Below, piece by piece: positions 19,749 through 28,739 of a stretch of DNA of 64,000 nucleotides (its first letter is position 1; each line of letters starts with the position of its first letter). The notes below the pieces were generated by a model. It ran no database searches. It was not told where the DNA came from and saw only the letters and a list, made by a program, of their open reading frames with translations. A program made the position numbers and the translations under genes. This DNA comes from Magnetococcales bacterium DCbin4 (GTDB taxonomy: Bacteria > Pseudomonadota > Magnetococcia > Magnetococcales > UBA8363): positions 1-64,000 of the forward strand of contig PEAN01000002.1 of assembly GCA_002753735.1 (NCBI GenBank), read 5' to 3'.

Positions 19749-20885
19749 ATGACCACCGCCGCATCCCGAAAAGATTGGCTGTCAAACCTGCGTGACCCTT
19801 TGCATGAATTCATGGAAACACTCAAGGTTCCCGGCCATCCGGGACGTTTCAAGCCCTGTCCCAAAGGAGCCGTCGGTGCCGGAACACAGGCATCACTCGG
19901 CTTCAGTTGTTTTGCCCACAAAATCTACTACTCCCTGGGGCTGTGGGAACGCCTCTCCCCCCGGGAACAGACCGACTGGATCGAATGGATCCGTTCATTT
20001 CAAAACCCTGACGGATCCCCTTCCAATGGCCAATGGTCCGATGCCTTCATCGATCCCCATCTCCTGGCACATGTTCCCAACCCCCCCTATCTTGGCATAC
20101 GCCTGACGTTACGCCGTTTTCTTGCTGGAATTCAAGCACCCGAGCCCAAGAGAGATGCCATACGCGCCGAAACCAAACAGGCCATCGCCACCCTGGCCCA
20201 GATCGGAGTCAATCCTCACCGCCCCTTTTCCCACTTTCCGCTCCAGGAAAAAAAACTTCAACGCCAACTCCAGGGGTTTGACTGGTCCGAACCCTGGTCG
20301 GCGGGGGCACGGACGGCACTGCTGGCCGTCTTTGTGCAAACCCAGGCGGATCTGATCGACACCCATCTGCGGGAACCCCTTGCCCGGGTCATCACCCGGT
20401 TTCTCGACCATATGGTCAACCCGCACAATGGCACCTATTATCGTGGAACCACCCCACCCACACGTGGTCAGATGATCAACGGCGCCATGAAGGTACTCAA
20501 CGCCATGGACTGGCTGGAACAGCCCATTCATCACCCCGAACGATTAATCGATACCACCCTGGAACAAGGTCCTCCCCCTGCTGGCTGTCATGTGGTTGAC
20601 TGGATCTATGTCCTCCACCGTTGCGGTTTGCAAACCCAACATCGTAGAAAGGAAATTCAGGATCGATGCCTGGAGCTCATCGATCTGATCAAAACCCACC
20701 AAAACCAGGATCATGGGTTTTCCTATCAACCCCACATCGCCCAGACGATCTACTACCATGCCACCATCTCCCGGGGTCTCGACGAAGGTGACATCCATGG
20801 CACCTGCCTCCTGGTATGGGCACTCACCATGATTGCGGGCATTCTCGAATGGGACATCCCCGGGTGGAAGATCATCCGACCATGA
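19749..20885 (+). CDS. Uncharacterised protein at head of glycosyltransferase run
   Basis: The 378-residue protein is not recognised. It is soluble, rich in His, Pro and Trp, and has regularly spaced helical segments with short G/P turns. One example is C-L-L-V-W-A-L-T-M-I-A-G-I-L near the C-terminus, which recalls alpha/alpha-toroid enzymes (terpene cyclase or glycan-lyase-like folds), but no catalytic motif can be named. Motifs that stand out are F-K-P-C-P-K-G-A-V-G-A-G near residue 33 and H-N-G-T-Y-Y-R-G-T near 230. It begins a co-directional run with GT4 and GT2 genes 40 and about 1190 bases downstream, so a role in glycan or polysaccharide processing is plausible. Confidence 0.7.
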   Translation: MTTAASRKDWLSNLRDPLHEFMETLKVPGHPGRFKPCPKGAVGAGTQASLGFSCFAHKIYYSLGLWERLSPREQTDWIEWIRSFQNPDGSPSNGQWSDAFIDPHLLAHVPNPPYLGIRLTLRRFLAGIQAPEPKRDAIRAETKQAIATLAQIGVNPHRPFSHFPLQEKKLQRQLQGFDWSEPWSAGARTALLAVFVQTQADLIDTHLREPLARVITRFLDHMVNPHNGTYYRGTTPPTRGQMINGAMKVLNAMDWLEQPIHHPERLIDTTLEQGPPPAGCHVVDWIYVLHRCGLQTQHRRKEIQDRCLELIDLIKTHQNQDHGFSYQPHIAQTIYYHATISRGLDEGDIHGTCLLVWALTMIAGILEWDIPGWKIIRP

Positions 20886-20925
20886 ACCAGCACGCCAACT
20901 TCAACCAGAGCGCGACATCGTACTC

Positions 20926-22059
20926 ATGACCGACCTCCATCAACTGCATCTGGTCTTGTGTTTTACCGACGGCGTTTCCCTGACCACCTGGGAACAGGGA
21001 GGGCTGTTCAACCGCGAAGTCGCCCTGTACCTGGCACTGCGCCCTCATCTGGGGCAGATCACCTTTGTCACCTATGGCGATGGTCGGGATCTGGCATTTG
21101 CCCATCGCCTCGAGGGTATCCGCATTCTGTGCAACCGATGGCAACTGAACCGTACATGGTATTTGAGAACCTTGACCCCGCTGCTCTACACGAGCTGGAA
21201 GCGTCCGACGATCTTCAAAAGCAACCAGGTCCGAGGTGGTGAACTCCCCCTCCATCTGGCCAAACGTTTTGGCCGGCCTTGCATTGCCCGTTGCGGCTAT
21301 CTGGTTTCCGACAGCATCGAATGGCGTGAAGGGATGGAGGCGGCATCCACCCGGAAGGCGATGGCCATGGAAGAAAAGCTGTTCAGCCAGGCCGACTGTG
21401 GTGTCGTTACCACACCCCATATGAAATCGATATTGGAGAAAAATTACGGGATCGAACAAGGCAGGATCCGCGTCATTCCCAACTATGTCGATACCCAGCT
21501 TTTTTCTCCAAAACCAACCTTTTCGCCCCACCCACGTCGGATATTGTTCATCGGTCGGCTGGAACGGACAAAAAATCCGTTCGCCCTGGTCGAAGCCCTG
21601 CAAGGATTGGATGTGGAACTTTGGATCGTCGGCGATGGCTCCGAACGCCAGGCTCTGGAAACCGCCACGCGTGACATGGGGATTCAAACCCGTTTTTTTG
21701 GCATCCGTCCACACAACGAACTGCCTGAACTCATCAACAGCGCCACCGCCTATATTCTCCCTTCCTTCTGGGAAGGACATCCAAAAACATTGCTCGAAGC
21801 CCTCGCTTGCGGGGTTCCATGCATCGGTAGCGACATCCCGTCCATACGTGGAGTCATCGACCATGGCAATACCGGCCTGTTGTGTGGATTGGATGCCCCC
21901 TCAATCCGCCAGGCGGTCGTCACCATTCTTGAGCAGCCCGAACTGCGCGAACGACTTGGCCGCAATGCCCGGACCTATGCGACGCAACATTTAAGCCTGG
22001 AATCCGTTGTCACGCGGGAACTGGATCTTTACCGCACCCTGCTGGCCGGCACACCTTAG
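20926..22059 (+). CDS. Glycosyltransferase family 4 (GT-B)
   Basis: The 377-residue protein starts at ATG 20926, 40 bases after the preceding stop; a longer in-frame start overlaps the upstream gene and is unlikely. The C-terminal half has the GT4 signatures F-I-G-R-L-E-R-T-K-N-P near residue 208, I-V-G-D-G-S-E, and the donor-site E-x7-E motif E-G-H-P-K-T-L-L-E near 283, followed by A-C-G-V-P-C-I-G-S-D-I-P. These retaining enzymes transfer sugars from nucleotide donors onto lipid-linked or protein glycans. It is followed by a GT2 gene 18 bases downstream. The sugar is unknown. Confidence 0.88.
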   Translation: MTDLHQLHLVLCFTDGVSLTTWEQGGLFNREVALYLALRPHLGQITFVTYGDGRDLAFAHRLEGIRILCNRWQLNRTWYLRTLTPLLYTSWKRPTIFKSNQVRGGELPLHLAKRFGRPCIARCGYLVSDSIEWREGMEAASTRKAMAMEEKLFSQADCGVVTTPHMKSILEKNYGIEQGRIRVIPNYVDTQLFSPKPTFSPHPRRILFIGRLERTKNPFALVEALQGLDVELWIVGDGSERQALETATRDMGIQTRFFGIRPHNELPELINSATAYILPSFWEGHPKTLLEALACGVPCIGSDIPSIRGVIDHGNTGLLCGLDAPSIRQAVVTILEQPELRERLGRNARTYATQHLSLESVVTRELDLYRTLLAGTP

Positions 22060-22077
22060 CGAAGTGGCAAGCATACC

Positions 22078-23112
22078 GTGAACCCACCGACCGTCAGTGT
22101 CCTGATGAGTGTCCATAACGGCGAACGCTTCCTGACGGAAGCGATCGTAAGCATCCATCGACAAACCTGGACCGACTTCGAGTTCATCATCATTGACGAT
22201 GCCTCCACCGACACATCAGGCGCCATCATCCACGATTGGGCCAGTCGCGACCACCGGATCATCCCCATCACCAATGAGACCAACCTGGGACTGACCCGAT
22301 CCCTCAACAAGGGAATCCGTCTGGCCCGGGGACGTTGGATCGCCCGGATGGATGCCGATGACCGTTCCCTCCCTGAACGCCTGTCCCGCCAACTCGACTT
22401 CCTTGACCATCACCCCGGGGTCGGACTTCTGGGAAGTGCCGCATGGGTCATGGATCCTGAAAAAAATTCTGGCGACACTTGCCAGATCAACCCTGCCACC
22501 CACCCTGAAATCTGCTGGCGTCTGGTACTGGCCAATCCTTTTTTTCACGCTTCGGTCATCTTTGACCGCCGGATTGCCCTGGACAATCCCTACGATGAAT
22601 CATTGCGCTTCGGTCAGGATTTTGAATTATGGGGTCGATTCCTTGCGGTCACAAAAGGAGCCAATCTGGCGGTACCCCTGGTCCGGCTGGGACGACATGA
22701 ACAGCGTGTCAGCGTGCAGCATGCACAACGCCAGTCAGAGATTGGCAGGCGGATCATCAAACAAAGACTGCTCAAACTGATGCCAGAATCTGAATGGAAT
22801 GATGATCTCATTCGCCAGATGCGCCAAATCGTCCAGACCGACTGGCCCACCCCCACCGAAACCCCGGAGGCATGGAAACGGTTATTGGACCTGTTCCTTG
22901 CCTTCAATCGGCAACGTCCTCATGACCACACGCCAATGCAAAACATCCGCTCCCAACTGGTCAGACGCCTGCTTTTCAGCCTTCTGTCCCCCGGGGGCGT
23001 TCGGCCCTCCAGGTCATTACTGCGAATAATCATCACCGACTTTCCCCTGGCAACGTTGGAAGAACTGTTCAAACACATGCGGAAACGGGTATCATTGAAC
23101 AAAAAATCCTGA
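22078..23112 (+). CDS. Glycosyltransferase family 2 (GT-A)
   Basis: The 344-residue protein starts at a GTG at 22078. It shows the GT2 N-terminus V-S-V-L-M-S-V-H-N-G-E-R-F-L, the nucleotide-binding I-I-I-D-D-A-S-T-D near 40, and the metal-binding D-A-D-D near residue 99 (A-R-M-D-A-D-D-R-S). The later F-G-Q-D-F-E-L-W-G-R-F near residue 180 carries the likely catalytic acidic residue (ED/QDFELW class). It is inverting, cytoplasmic and without membrane segments. It follows the GT4 gene closely, so both probably build one surface glycan. Confidence 0.88.
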   Translation: MNPPTVSVLMSVHNGERFLTEAIVSIHRQTWTDFEFIIIDDASTDTSGAIIHDWASRDHRIIPITNETNLGLTRSLNKGIRLARGRWIARMDADDRSLPERLSRQLDFLDHHPGVGLLGSAAWVMDPEKNSGDTCQINPATHPEICWRLVLANPFFHASVIFDRRIALDNPYDESLRFGQDFELWGRFLAVTKGANLAVPLVRLGRHEQRVSVQHAQRQSEIGRRIIKQRLLKLMPESEWNDDLIRQMRQIVQTDWPTPTETPEAWKRLLDLFLAFNRQRPHDHTPMQNIRSQLVRRLLFSLLSPGGVRPSRSLLRIIITDFPLATLEELFKHMRKRVSLNKKS

Positions 23113-23174
23113 AGAAAAACACGTACCCATTGACCACGAATAGTTCGAATCATTCATCAAGGTCCCCGAAAGCC

Positions 23175-25793
23175 ATGTCGCTGCAACTCAGATTATCGAT
23201 CATCATTTCCGTGGCCATCACCCTTCAGGTCGTTTTGACCATGGTGATTCAGGAGACCATGGTCACACCCCGGTTCATCGCCCTGGAAAAGAAGGAGGCG
23301 GCCAAAAATCTCGACCGGGTTGTGGAATCGATCCAGAGAGAACGGAAACATATTTCCCTGTTATCCTCCGATTGGGCCGCATGGGAAGATGCCTATGAAT
23401 TCGTCAACCATCCGTCACAAGCCTTCATTGCCTCGAACTTGAATCCTGAATCACTGGCGGGCATCCGGCTCAATCTGATCTACTTCTACGATCTTCAGGG
23501 AACGCTGGTCTGGGGCAAATATTATGATGCCGCCAGGAAGGCATTCGTCCCCTGGCCCGACCTGCCGCCCCGCATCACCGATGCCATGAAAACATTGATC
23601 ACCCATAAGGATGAAAGAGACGAGCATATTGAACTGCTCATGAGTTCGACTGGACCCATGATGCTGGCGGCACGACCCATTGTTCATACCGGGTTCAAGG
23701 GACCCATCCGTGGCACCCTGATGATGGGACGGCTCCTGGATCAGGAGTTGTTTCGGGAACTGGTCGAGCAGACCCATGTTTCCTTCCAGGTGTTTGCCTC
23801 CGGGAGTGATGGCCGATTCAGCGAGGAACAACAGGCCATCGTCGAACAACTGACCGCTGGCAACCCGGTCCTTTGGCAGGAAGACGATCAGGATCACCGG
23901 GTCGGCTACACGCTGATCAAGGATTATCAAGGACGTCCCGGCCTCTTGATCCGCGCCGAAACCCCCAGGGAAATCACCAATGAAGGTCAATCCGCCTATT
24001 GGGGGACGCTATTTTCCACCCTGATCCAGGGGCTTGTCATCCTGGGGATCCTGCTTGCGACCCTGCATCGACTGATCATCCGCCCCTTGAACGACTTGAA
24101 TGCCCGGATTGCCACCGTCGCCACGCACGGTGACCTGACCAGCCGAACCGGGATCCAAGGCAATGATGAAATCGGATTGCTCGCCCGACAATTCGACACC
24201 ATGGTTGCAAGCCTCGCCCGCCTCGTCGGCAAGATTCACCTCCATTCCCATGCCCTGGATGCCACGGTTCATGCCTTGGGAGCCAGCAAGGAATCCCTGG
24301 AAAAAGATGCCCGAACGACCCAGGAACTGGCGCAGGAAACGATTTCCGCCTACCAGGAACTGGAAGAAAACATGGAAACGCTTCGGCAGGCGGTCATGAT
24401 CACCAACCAGGAGGTGGCGGGCATGACCACCGCGACCCATGGCCTTGGATCCAATCTGGAGAACATCGCGCATGCCACCACCCAGGCCAGCAGTCAGATC
24501 GATACCATGGAAACCGCGGCCCGGGAGATCACCGGCCACATCGACGGAGTTCGCGAAAACCTGGGCCAGGTCGAAGGAGCCATTCTGTCGATCTCCCAGG
24601 CGGTCAACGATTTGTCTTCCAGCCTGGCCGAAGTTCGCACCCAATCGGGGACGACCGCCTGGGAATCGGAACAAGCCCGTCACCATGCCGATGACGCCGA
24701 CAAGGTCACTCAAAGGTTGTCCAACTCGGCCACGTCCATCGGCAATGTCGTTGATGTGATCAACAACATTGCCGAACAGACCAACATGTTGGCGTTGAAC
24801 GCCTCCATCGAGGCGGCCGGGGCGGGCAGCGCCGGAGCCGGATTTGCCGTTGTTGCCGACGAAGTCAAAGTGCTCGCCCAGCAAACCGCCAAGGCGACCG
24901 AAATGATTTCGGAACGGATTCAGGAGATCCAGGACATTTCCCGGGAAAACGGACGCGCCTTTGCCGCAGTCATCACCTCCATCAACCGTATCCACAATGG
25001 CAACCAGACCATCGCCCAGGCGGTGAAACTGCAAAGCAGCCGACTCGAGGACATTGCACAGTCACTGTCCGGGGTCACCCACGCTTCGAGCGAAGTGCAG
25101 CATCGGGTCCATGACCTTGGGCAGTCCGCCTTCAATGTCACCCAGTCGGTTGAACATGTCGCCCGGGAAACCCGTGACATCGCCCAATCGGTCGATCATG
25201 CTTCCGAGGATGCCCAAAAGCTGGTGGCGCAAAGCGGCACCATGGACGCCACCGCGCATCGAATGCATGATGCCACCCTCCGAGGCAATGAAACCACCAC
25301 CCTGGCCCGAACGCGCCTGGATGCCATTACCCGTCAGATTCATCTCCTCTCCGGCATGATCCACCATATGGCCCACCTGGTCGCCACCGCAGCCGCTCCC
25401 GGTCACCGTCTGTTGGAAGCGGCAGAGACCCTGAACATTGGTCCCAGTCCCTTCGATGTGGGTCTGATCAAACGCCAATTTTTGGAGTTATCCGCCGCCA
25501 TTGAAAAGGCACAATGGGAACAGGTGGAACCCGCCCCCATGAATATCACTTCCCTGTTGCAGGAATTCAACCAGCAGGCCATCCAGAACGTCGTTGAGGC
25601 ATGCAAGCATTCGGCACACCCCCATGAACCATTTCAGACCTTTTTTTCAGAATTGCAACAACAATGCACCAACGTTACTCTGAATGACCGCCGCCAATGC
25701 AGCGATGTTCTGTCGGCCATGCAACAACGTTTTTTTTCAATTCTGGATGAACTGTATCTGCATGTTCGTAAACAGTCCGCCAAGAAAAATTGA
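23175..25793 (+). CDS. Methyl-accepting chemotaxis protein with CHASE4-like periplasmic sensor
   Basis: The 872-residue receptor starts at ATG 23175, which places a short charged n-region before TM1 (residues about 8-28); an upstream TTG is possible. A periplasmic domain of about 240 residues with the S-D-W-A-A-W-E-D-A-Y-E-F pattern matches CHASE4. TM2 is near 276-298, followed by HAMP, a long coiled coil, and the signalling tip E-Q-T-N-M-L-A-L-N-A-S-I-E-A-A near residue 535, which binds CheA and CheW. The last 110 residues after the coiled coil are an unassigned helical tail. The tip matches a canonical MCP. The ligand is unknown. cheV lies 2.9 kb downstream. Confidence 0.92.
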   Translation: MSLQLRLSIIISVAITLQVVLTMVIQETMVTPRFIALEKKEAAKNLDRVVESIQRERKHISLLSSDWAAWEDAYEFVNHPSQAFIASNLNPESLAGIRLNLIYFYDLQGTLVWGKYYDAARKAFVPWPDLPPRITDAMKTLITHKDERDEHIELLMSSTGPMMLAARPIVHTGFKGPIRGTLMMGRLLDQELFRELVEQTHVSFQVFASGSDGRFSEEQQAIVEQLTAGNPVLWQEDDQDHRVGYTLIKDYQGRPGLLIRAETPREITNEGQSAYWGTLFSTLIQGLVILGILLATLHRLIIRPLNDLNARIATVATHGDLTSRTGIQGNDEIGLLARQFDTMVASLARLVGKIHLHSHALDATVHALGASKESLEKDARTTQELAQETISAYQELEENMETLRQAVMITNQEVAGMTTATHGLGSNLENIAHATTQASSQIDTMETAAREITGHIDGVRENLGQVEGAILSISQAVNDLSSSLAEVRTQSGTTAWESEQARHHADDADKVTQRLSNSATSIGNVVDVINNIAEQTNMLALNASIEAAGAGSAGAGFAVVADEVKVLAQQTAKATEMISERIQEIQDISRENGRAFAAVITSINRIHNGNQTIAQAVKLQSSRLEDIAQSLSGVTHASSEVQHRVHDLGQSAFNVTQSVEHVARETRDIAQSVDHASEDAQKLVAQSGTMDATAHRMHDATLRGNETTTLARTRLDAITRQIHLLSGMIHHMAHLVATAAAPGHRLLEAAETLNIGPSPFDVGLIKRQFLELSAAIEKAQWEQVEPAPMNITSLLQEFNQQAIQNVVEACKHSAHPHEPFQTFFSELQQQCTNVTLNDRRQCSDVLSAMQQRFFSILDELYLHVRKQSAKKN

Positions 25794-25893
25794 CAAACCG
25801 GTTTCAGGTCACACAAAGATCGGGTATGCCGTTTCCTCCCTCAAGAGTCCAACATGCCCGAATCATCAGCTCCCATCGTAGTGAAGGATGATC

Positions 25894-26700
25894 ATGGATT
25901 GGTTGCATGCACTCATATTGGGTATTGTTCAGGGAATCACTGAATTCCTCCCCATCAGTTCTTCGGGTCATTTGATCCTACTGCCCCGGTTTCTTGGCTG
26001 GCCTGATCAGGGATTGAGTTTCGATGTTGCAGTCAATACCGGTTCGCTGGTCGCGTTGGTCGCCTATTTCCGCAAGGATGTTGCCCGGTTGCTCATTGCC
26101 TTCGTAAAAACCCTGCGCCCCGGGGGGTGGAACCTTGATTCCGGTGATGGCCGCCTTGCCTGGTGGCTGGGAATCGGTACCATTCCCATCGGACTGGCGG
26201 GGCTGGCGTTCAAGGATCTTGTGGGGACGGTCGCACGCAATCCCCTGATCATTGCCACGACCGCTATTTTCTTTGGGCTGTTGTTGTGGGTGGCAGACCA
26301 AAAAGGACAACGGTTGCGCACCCTGAAGGATACCGGTTTCAAAGAAGCCCTGGTCATTGGCTGCGCCCAGGCACTGGCCCTGATCCCCGGCACCTCCCGT
26401 TCCGGGGTCACCATGACGGCGGGGCTGTTCCTCAATCTGGATCGAGAATCTTCGGCTCGTTTTTCCTTTCTCCTGGCCATCCCCGTCAGTGTGCTTGCAG
26501 GAATGCTGGAAATCATTGAATGGATTCGTCAAACGCCCGCACCTGAAGAATGGTTGCCCCTGGCTGTCGGATTCATTTCCTCGGGAATCACCGCCTTCAT
26601 GGTCATCCACTGGCTGTTGCTTTGGATCAGAAGCCGATCCTTGACTATTTTTGTCATCTATCGCCTCCTCCTTGGCATCACACTATTGCTGGTATTTTGA
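25894..26700 (+). CDS. uppP: Undecaprenyl-diphosphatase UppP (BacA)
   Basis: The 268-residue membrane protein hydrolyses undecaprenyl diphosphate to recycle the lipid carrier for peptidoglycan and surface glycans. ATG 25894 is chosen because GAAGG lies at good spacing; ATG 25888 is too close. Diagnostic motifs are G-I-T-E-F-L-P-I-S-S-S-G-H near residues 14-26 and A-L-I-P-G-T-S-R-S-G near 162-172. About eight hydrophobic segments are present and the length is typical. It lies 9 bases ahead of an SGNH-hydrolase gene and downstream of glycosyltransferases that need the same carrier. Confidence 0.95.
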   Translation: MDWLHALILGIVQGITEFLPISSSGHLILLPRFLGWPDQGLSFDVAVNTGSLVALVAYFRKDVARLLIAFVKTLRPGGWNLDSGDGRLAWWLGIGTIPIGLAGLAFKDLVGTVARNPLIIATTAIFFGLLLWVADQKGQRLRTLKDTGFKEALVIGCAQALALIPGTSRSGVTMTAGLFLNLDRESSARFSFLLAIPVSVLAGMLEIIEWIRQTPAPEEWLPLAVGFISSGITAFMVIHWLLLWIRSRSLTIFVIYRLLLGITLLLVF

Positions 26701-26708
26701 GAAATCCC

Positions 26709-27842
26709 ATGGAACCCCCTTCGAGACCGGTATCCTCCCACAGCACCAGGACCCCATCCCGGCACAGTGTATGGTTCACCTATGCGATCATCATCGTGTT
26801 GACGCTGTTGCTGGTCGAGGGTGTGGTACGTGTGCGCCAATGGTGGTATTACGGTGCAGCGGAAACCTTGGACAATGCCTATCATGATGATCAAAAAACG
26901 GGCTTGCGCACCCCCATTCCCAATTATGAATCCCGATCCACGAAAATCAATTCCCTGGGATTCAGAGGCCCGGAAATCACAGTCCCCAAACCACCGGGGA
27001 CCCTGCGCATCGCCTTCTTGGGAGGCTCCACCACCTACTGCGCCGAAGCCAGCAGCAACGAAGCCGTCTGGCCTCATCGGGTCTGGCAGCAACTCCAGGA
27101 AGCATTCCCCCAGATGCCCATGGATTATGTCAACGCCGGCATCCCGGGAATCGCCGTTCCCACATCCCTGAAAGATTTGCGTCTGCGCCTCGCCCCCCTG
27201 CAACCCGACCTGTTGATCATCTACCACGCCAGCAATGACATGTCCTGGGAAGCCAGACAACTGGCCATTGCCCAGGGTTTGTACCAGAAAAAAAAGGAAA
27301 CCGGTCTGTTGGGGGAATACTCCCTGTTCTGGTTTCTCATGGAAAAAAATCTACGCCTGTGGAAAGTGCAGCATCAGGAACGGGACGGCCATCACCATCT
27401 ATCGACCCTGCCACCCGACTTCGGCCAGCAATTCGGCAAGAATCTGACCGAACTGGTTCGGGAGTCCCAAAATCTTGGTGGCTTGGTGGCACTGATCACC
27501 TGGTCACAACAGATGCGTGCGGACCACAGTGCTGCTGACAATCTCAAGGCAGCCGCCTCCTCCCTGTACTACATGCCGTTCATGACACCCGAACTGTTGC
27601 TGCAAGGATTTGGCATGTACAATCAAATCATCATCAAAACGGCCCGGGAAACGGGAAGTATTTTGATTGGTGACGAAAATGCCATCCCGGGGGATCCGCT
27701 GCATTTCAACGATTCGATCCATTTCACCGATGCCGGCAACAAGGCGATGGCAGACCGGGTTGCCAAGGCATTATTGACTTCGGAGGCATTCAAGCAACTC
27801 ATGATCAATAAACAAACGAAACATCCACCTTCGCGGGAATGA
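26709..27842 (+). CDS. Membrane-anchored SGNH/GDSL-type hydrolase
   Basis: The 377-residue protein starts at ATG 26709, 9 bases after uppP. One transmembrane segment (residues about 23-40) anchors a periplasmic domain. Block I is F-L-G-G-S-T-T-Y near residues 102-109, carrying the nucleophile Ser; block III-type N is in H-A-S-N-D-M-S; and the terminal D-S-I-H-F-T-D-A-G-N-K near 335 supplies the Asp-His pair. Such enzymes deacetylate or de-esterify glycans and lipids; the AlgJ/AlgX-like and uncharacterised SGNH groups are similar in plan. Coupling to uppP suggests cell-envelope glycan modification. The substrate cannot be read from the sequence. Confidence 0.85.
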   Translation: MEPPSRPVSSHSTRTPSRHSVWFTYAIIIVLTLLLVEGVVRVRQWWYYGAAETLDNAYHDDQKTGLRTPIPNYESRSTKINSLGFRGPEITVPKPPGTLRIAFLGGSTTYCAEASSNEAVWPHRVWQQLQEAFPQMPMDYVNAGIPGIAVPTSLKDLRLRLAPLQPDLLIIYHASNDMSWEARQLAIAQGLYQKKKETGLLGEYSLFWFLMEKNLRLWKVQHQERDGHHHLSTLPPDFGQQFGKNLTELVRESQNLGGLVALITWSQQMRADHSAADNLKAAASSLYYMPFMTPELLLQGFGMYNQIIIKTARETGSILIGDENAIPGDPLHFNDSIHFTDAGNKAMADRVAKALLTSEAFKQLMINKQTKHPPSRE

Positions 27843-27903
27843 TGGGGAGTGGCCCCAAGATATTTGATTGTTGTTTTTTTCCATGATCCGGAGCCTGTCC
27901 AAC

Positions 27904-28671
27904 ATGTCCAGGAAATACAGTGCATTGGTCGTTCTACGTCCAGGAGAAGCGCGGGCTTTGACCGGCCAGGCGGTCGCCTCCCTGGAGCAGGTCCAAAAGA
28001 AGAAACATTCCGGCCACATGGTCATCGTCGGCAGCGGAACCACCCGACATGTTGTTCATCATCTGCTTGGTGAGGATCCGGGTCGCGACAACTTTGCCGT
28101 CGGTCAGATCAGCAATGCCCGTTTGGGAGAAACACCCCAGGCCATTCGGGGTCCCGGTCCCTATTTGTTCGACCAGGGGCAGATTTCCCGGGGGTGGCCC
28201 GCCCCGCTGCTGGAGAAATTCGGTCCCGGCGATATTTATGTCAAAGGGGCCAACGCCATCGACCCTGACGGGCACGTAGCCATTCTTTTAGGATCACCCG
28301 TTGGTGGCAGCATCGGCATCGCCCTTCCCATCCTCTACGCCCGTGGCGGATCCTTGATTATCCCCGTCACCCTCGAAAAACTCATCCCTTCCGTTCCGAA
28401 GGCGTTGGGTCTTCTGGGGCAGGGAATCACGGATCACGTCATGGGAACTGCGGTCGGACTCATTCCCATCATGGCTGGCAGCGCCACCGTTGTCACCGAG
28501 ATCGATGCCATGCGCATCCTCACCGAGGTTGAAGCCACCGTCGTCGCCTCCGGTGGCGTTGATGACTGTACAGGATCAAAAGTTATCCAGTTTCAAGGAA
28601 AAAAAGAACATGTTGAAAAAATGTGGGACATTATCGACAAATTACGCCACAATGGTCTGACAGATGCTTGA
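27904..28671 (+). CDS. Uncharacterised conserved-looking protein, Gly-rich nucleotide-binding-like
   Basis: The start is taken as ATG 27904, with GGAG 11 bases upstream; earlier in-frame starts at 27883 and 27868 have no site. The 255-residue protein has no signal peptide. It shows V-I-V-G-S-G-T-T-R-H near residue 38, then F-G-P-G-D-I-Y-V-K-G-A-N-A-I-D and I-L-L-G-S-P-V-G-G-S-I-G near 100-140, and a late A-T-V-V-A-S-G-G-V-D-D-C. Alternating Gly-rich loops and beta strands suggest a Rossmann-like fold, but I cannot name the family. It sits between the SGNH hydrolase gene and cheV on the same strand. Confidence 0.75.
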   Translation: MSRKYSALVVLRPGEARALTGQAVASLEQVQKKKHSGHMVIVGSGTTRHVVHHLLGEDPGRDNFAVGQISNARLGETPQAIRGPGPYLFDQGQISRGWPAPLLEKFGPGDIYVKGANAIDPDGHVAILLGSPVGGSIGIALPILYARGGSLIIPVTLEKLIPSVPKALGLLGQGITDHVMGTAVGLIPIMAGSATVVTEIDAMRILTEVEATVVASGGVDDCTGSKVIQFQGKKEHVEKMWDIIDKLRHNGLTDA

Positions 28672-28739
28672 TCAGGTTTTGAACAACGCCAACCCACGGT
28701 TGCCCTGCCTCAACCCGAATATGTGACAAGGAAAAAAAC

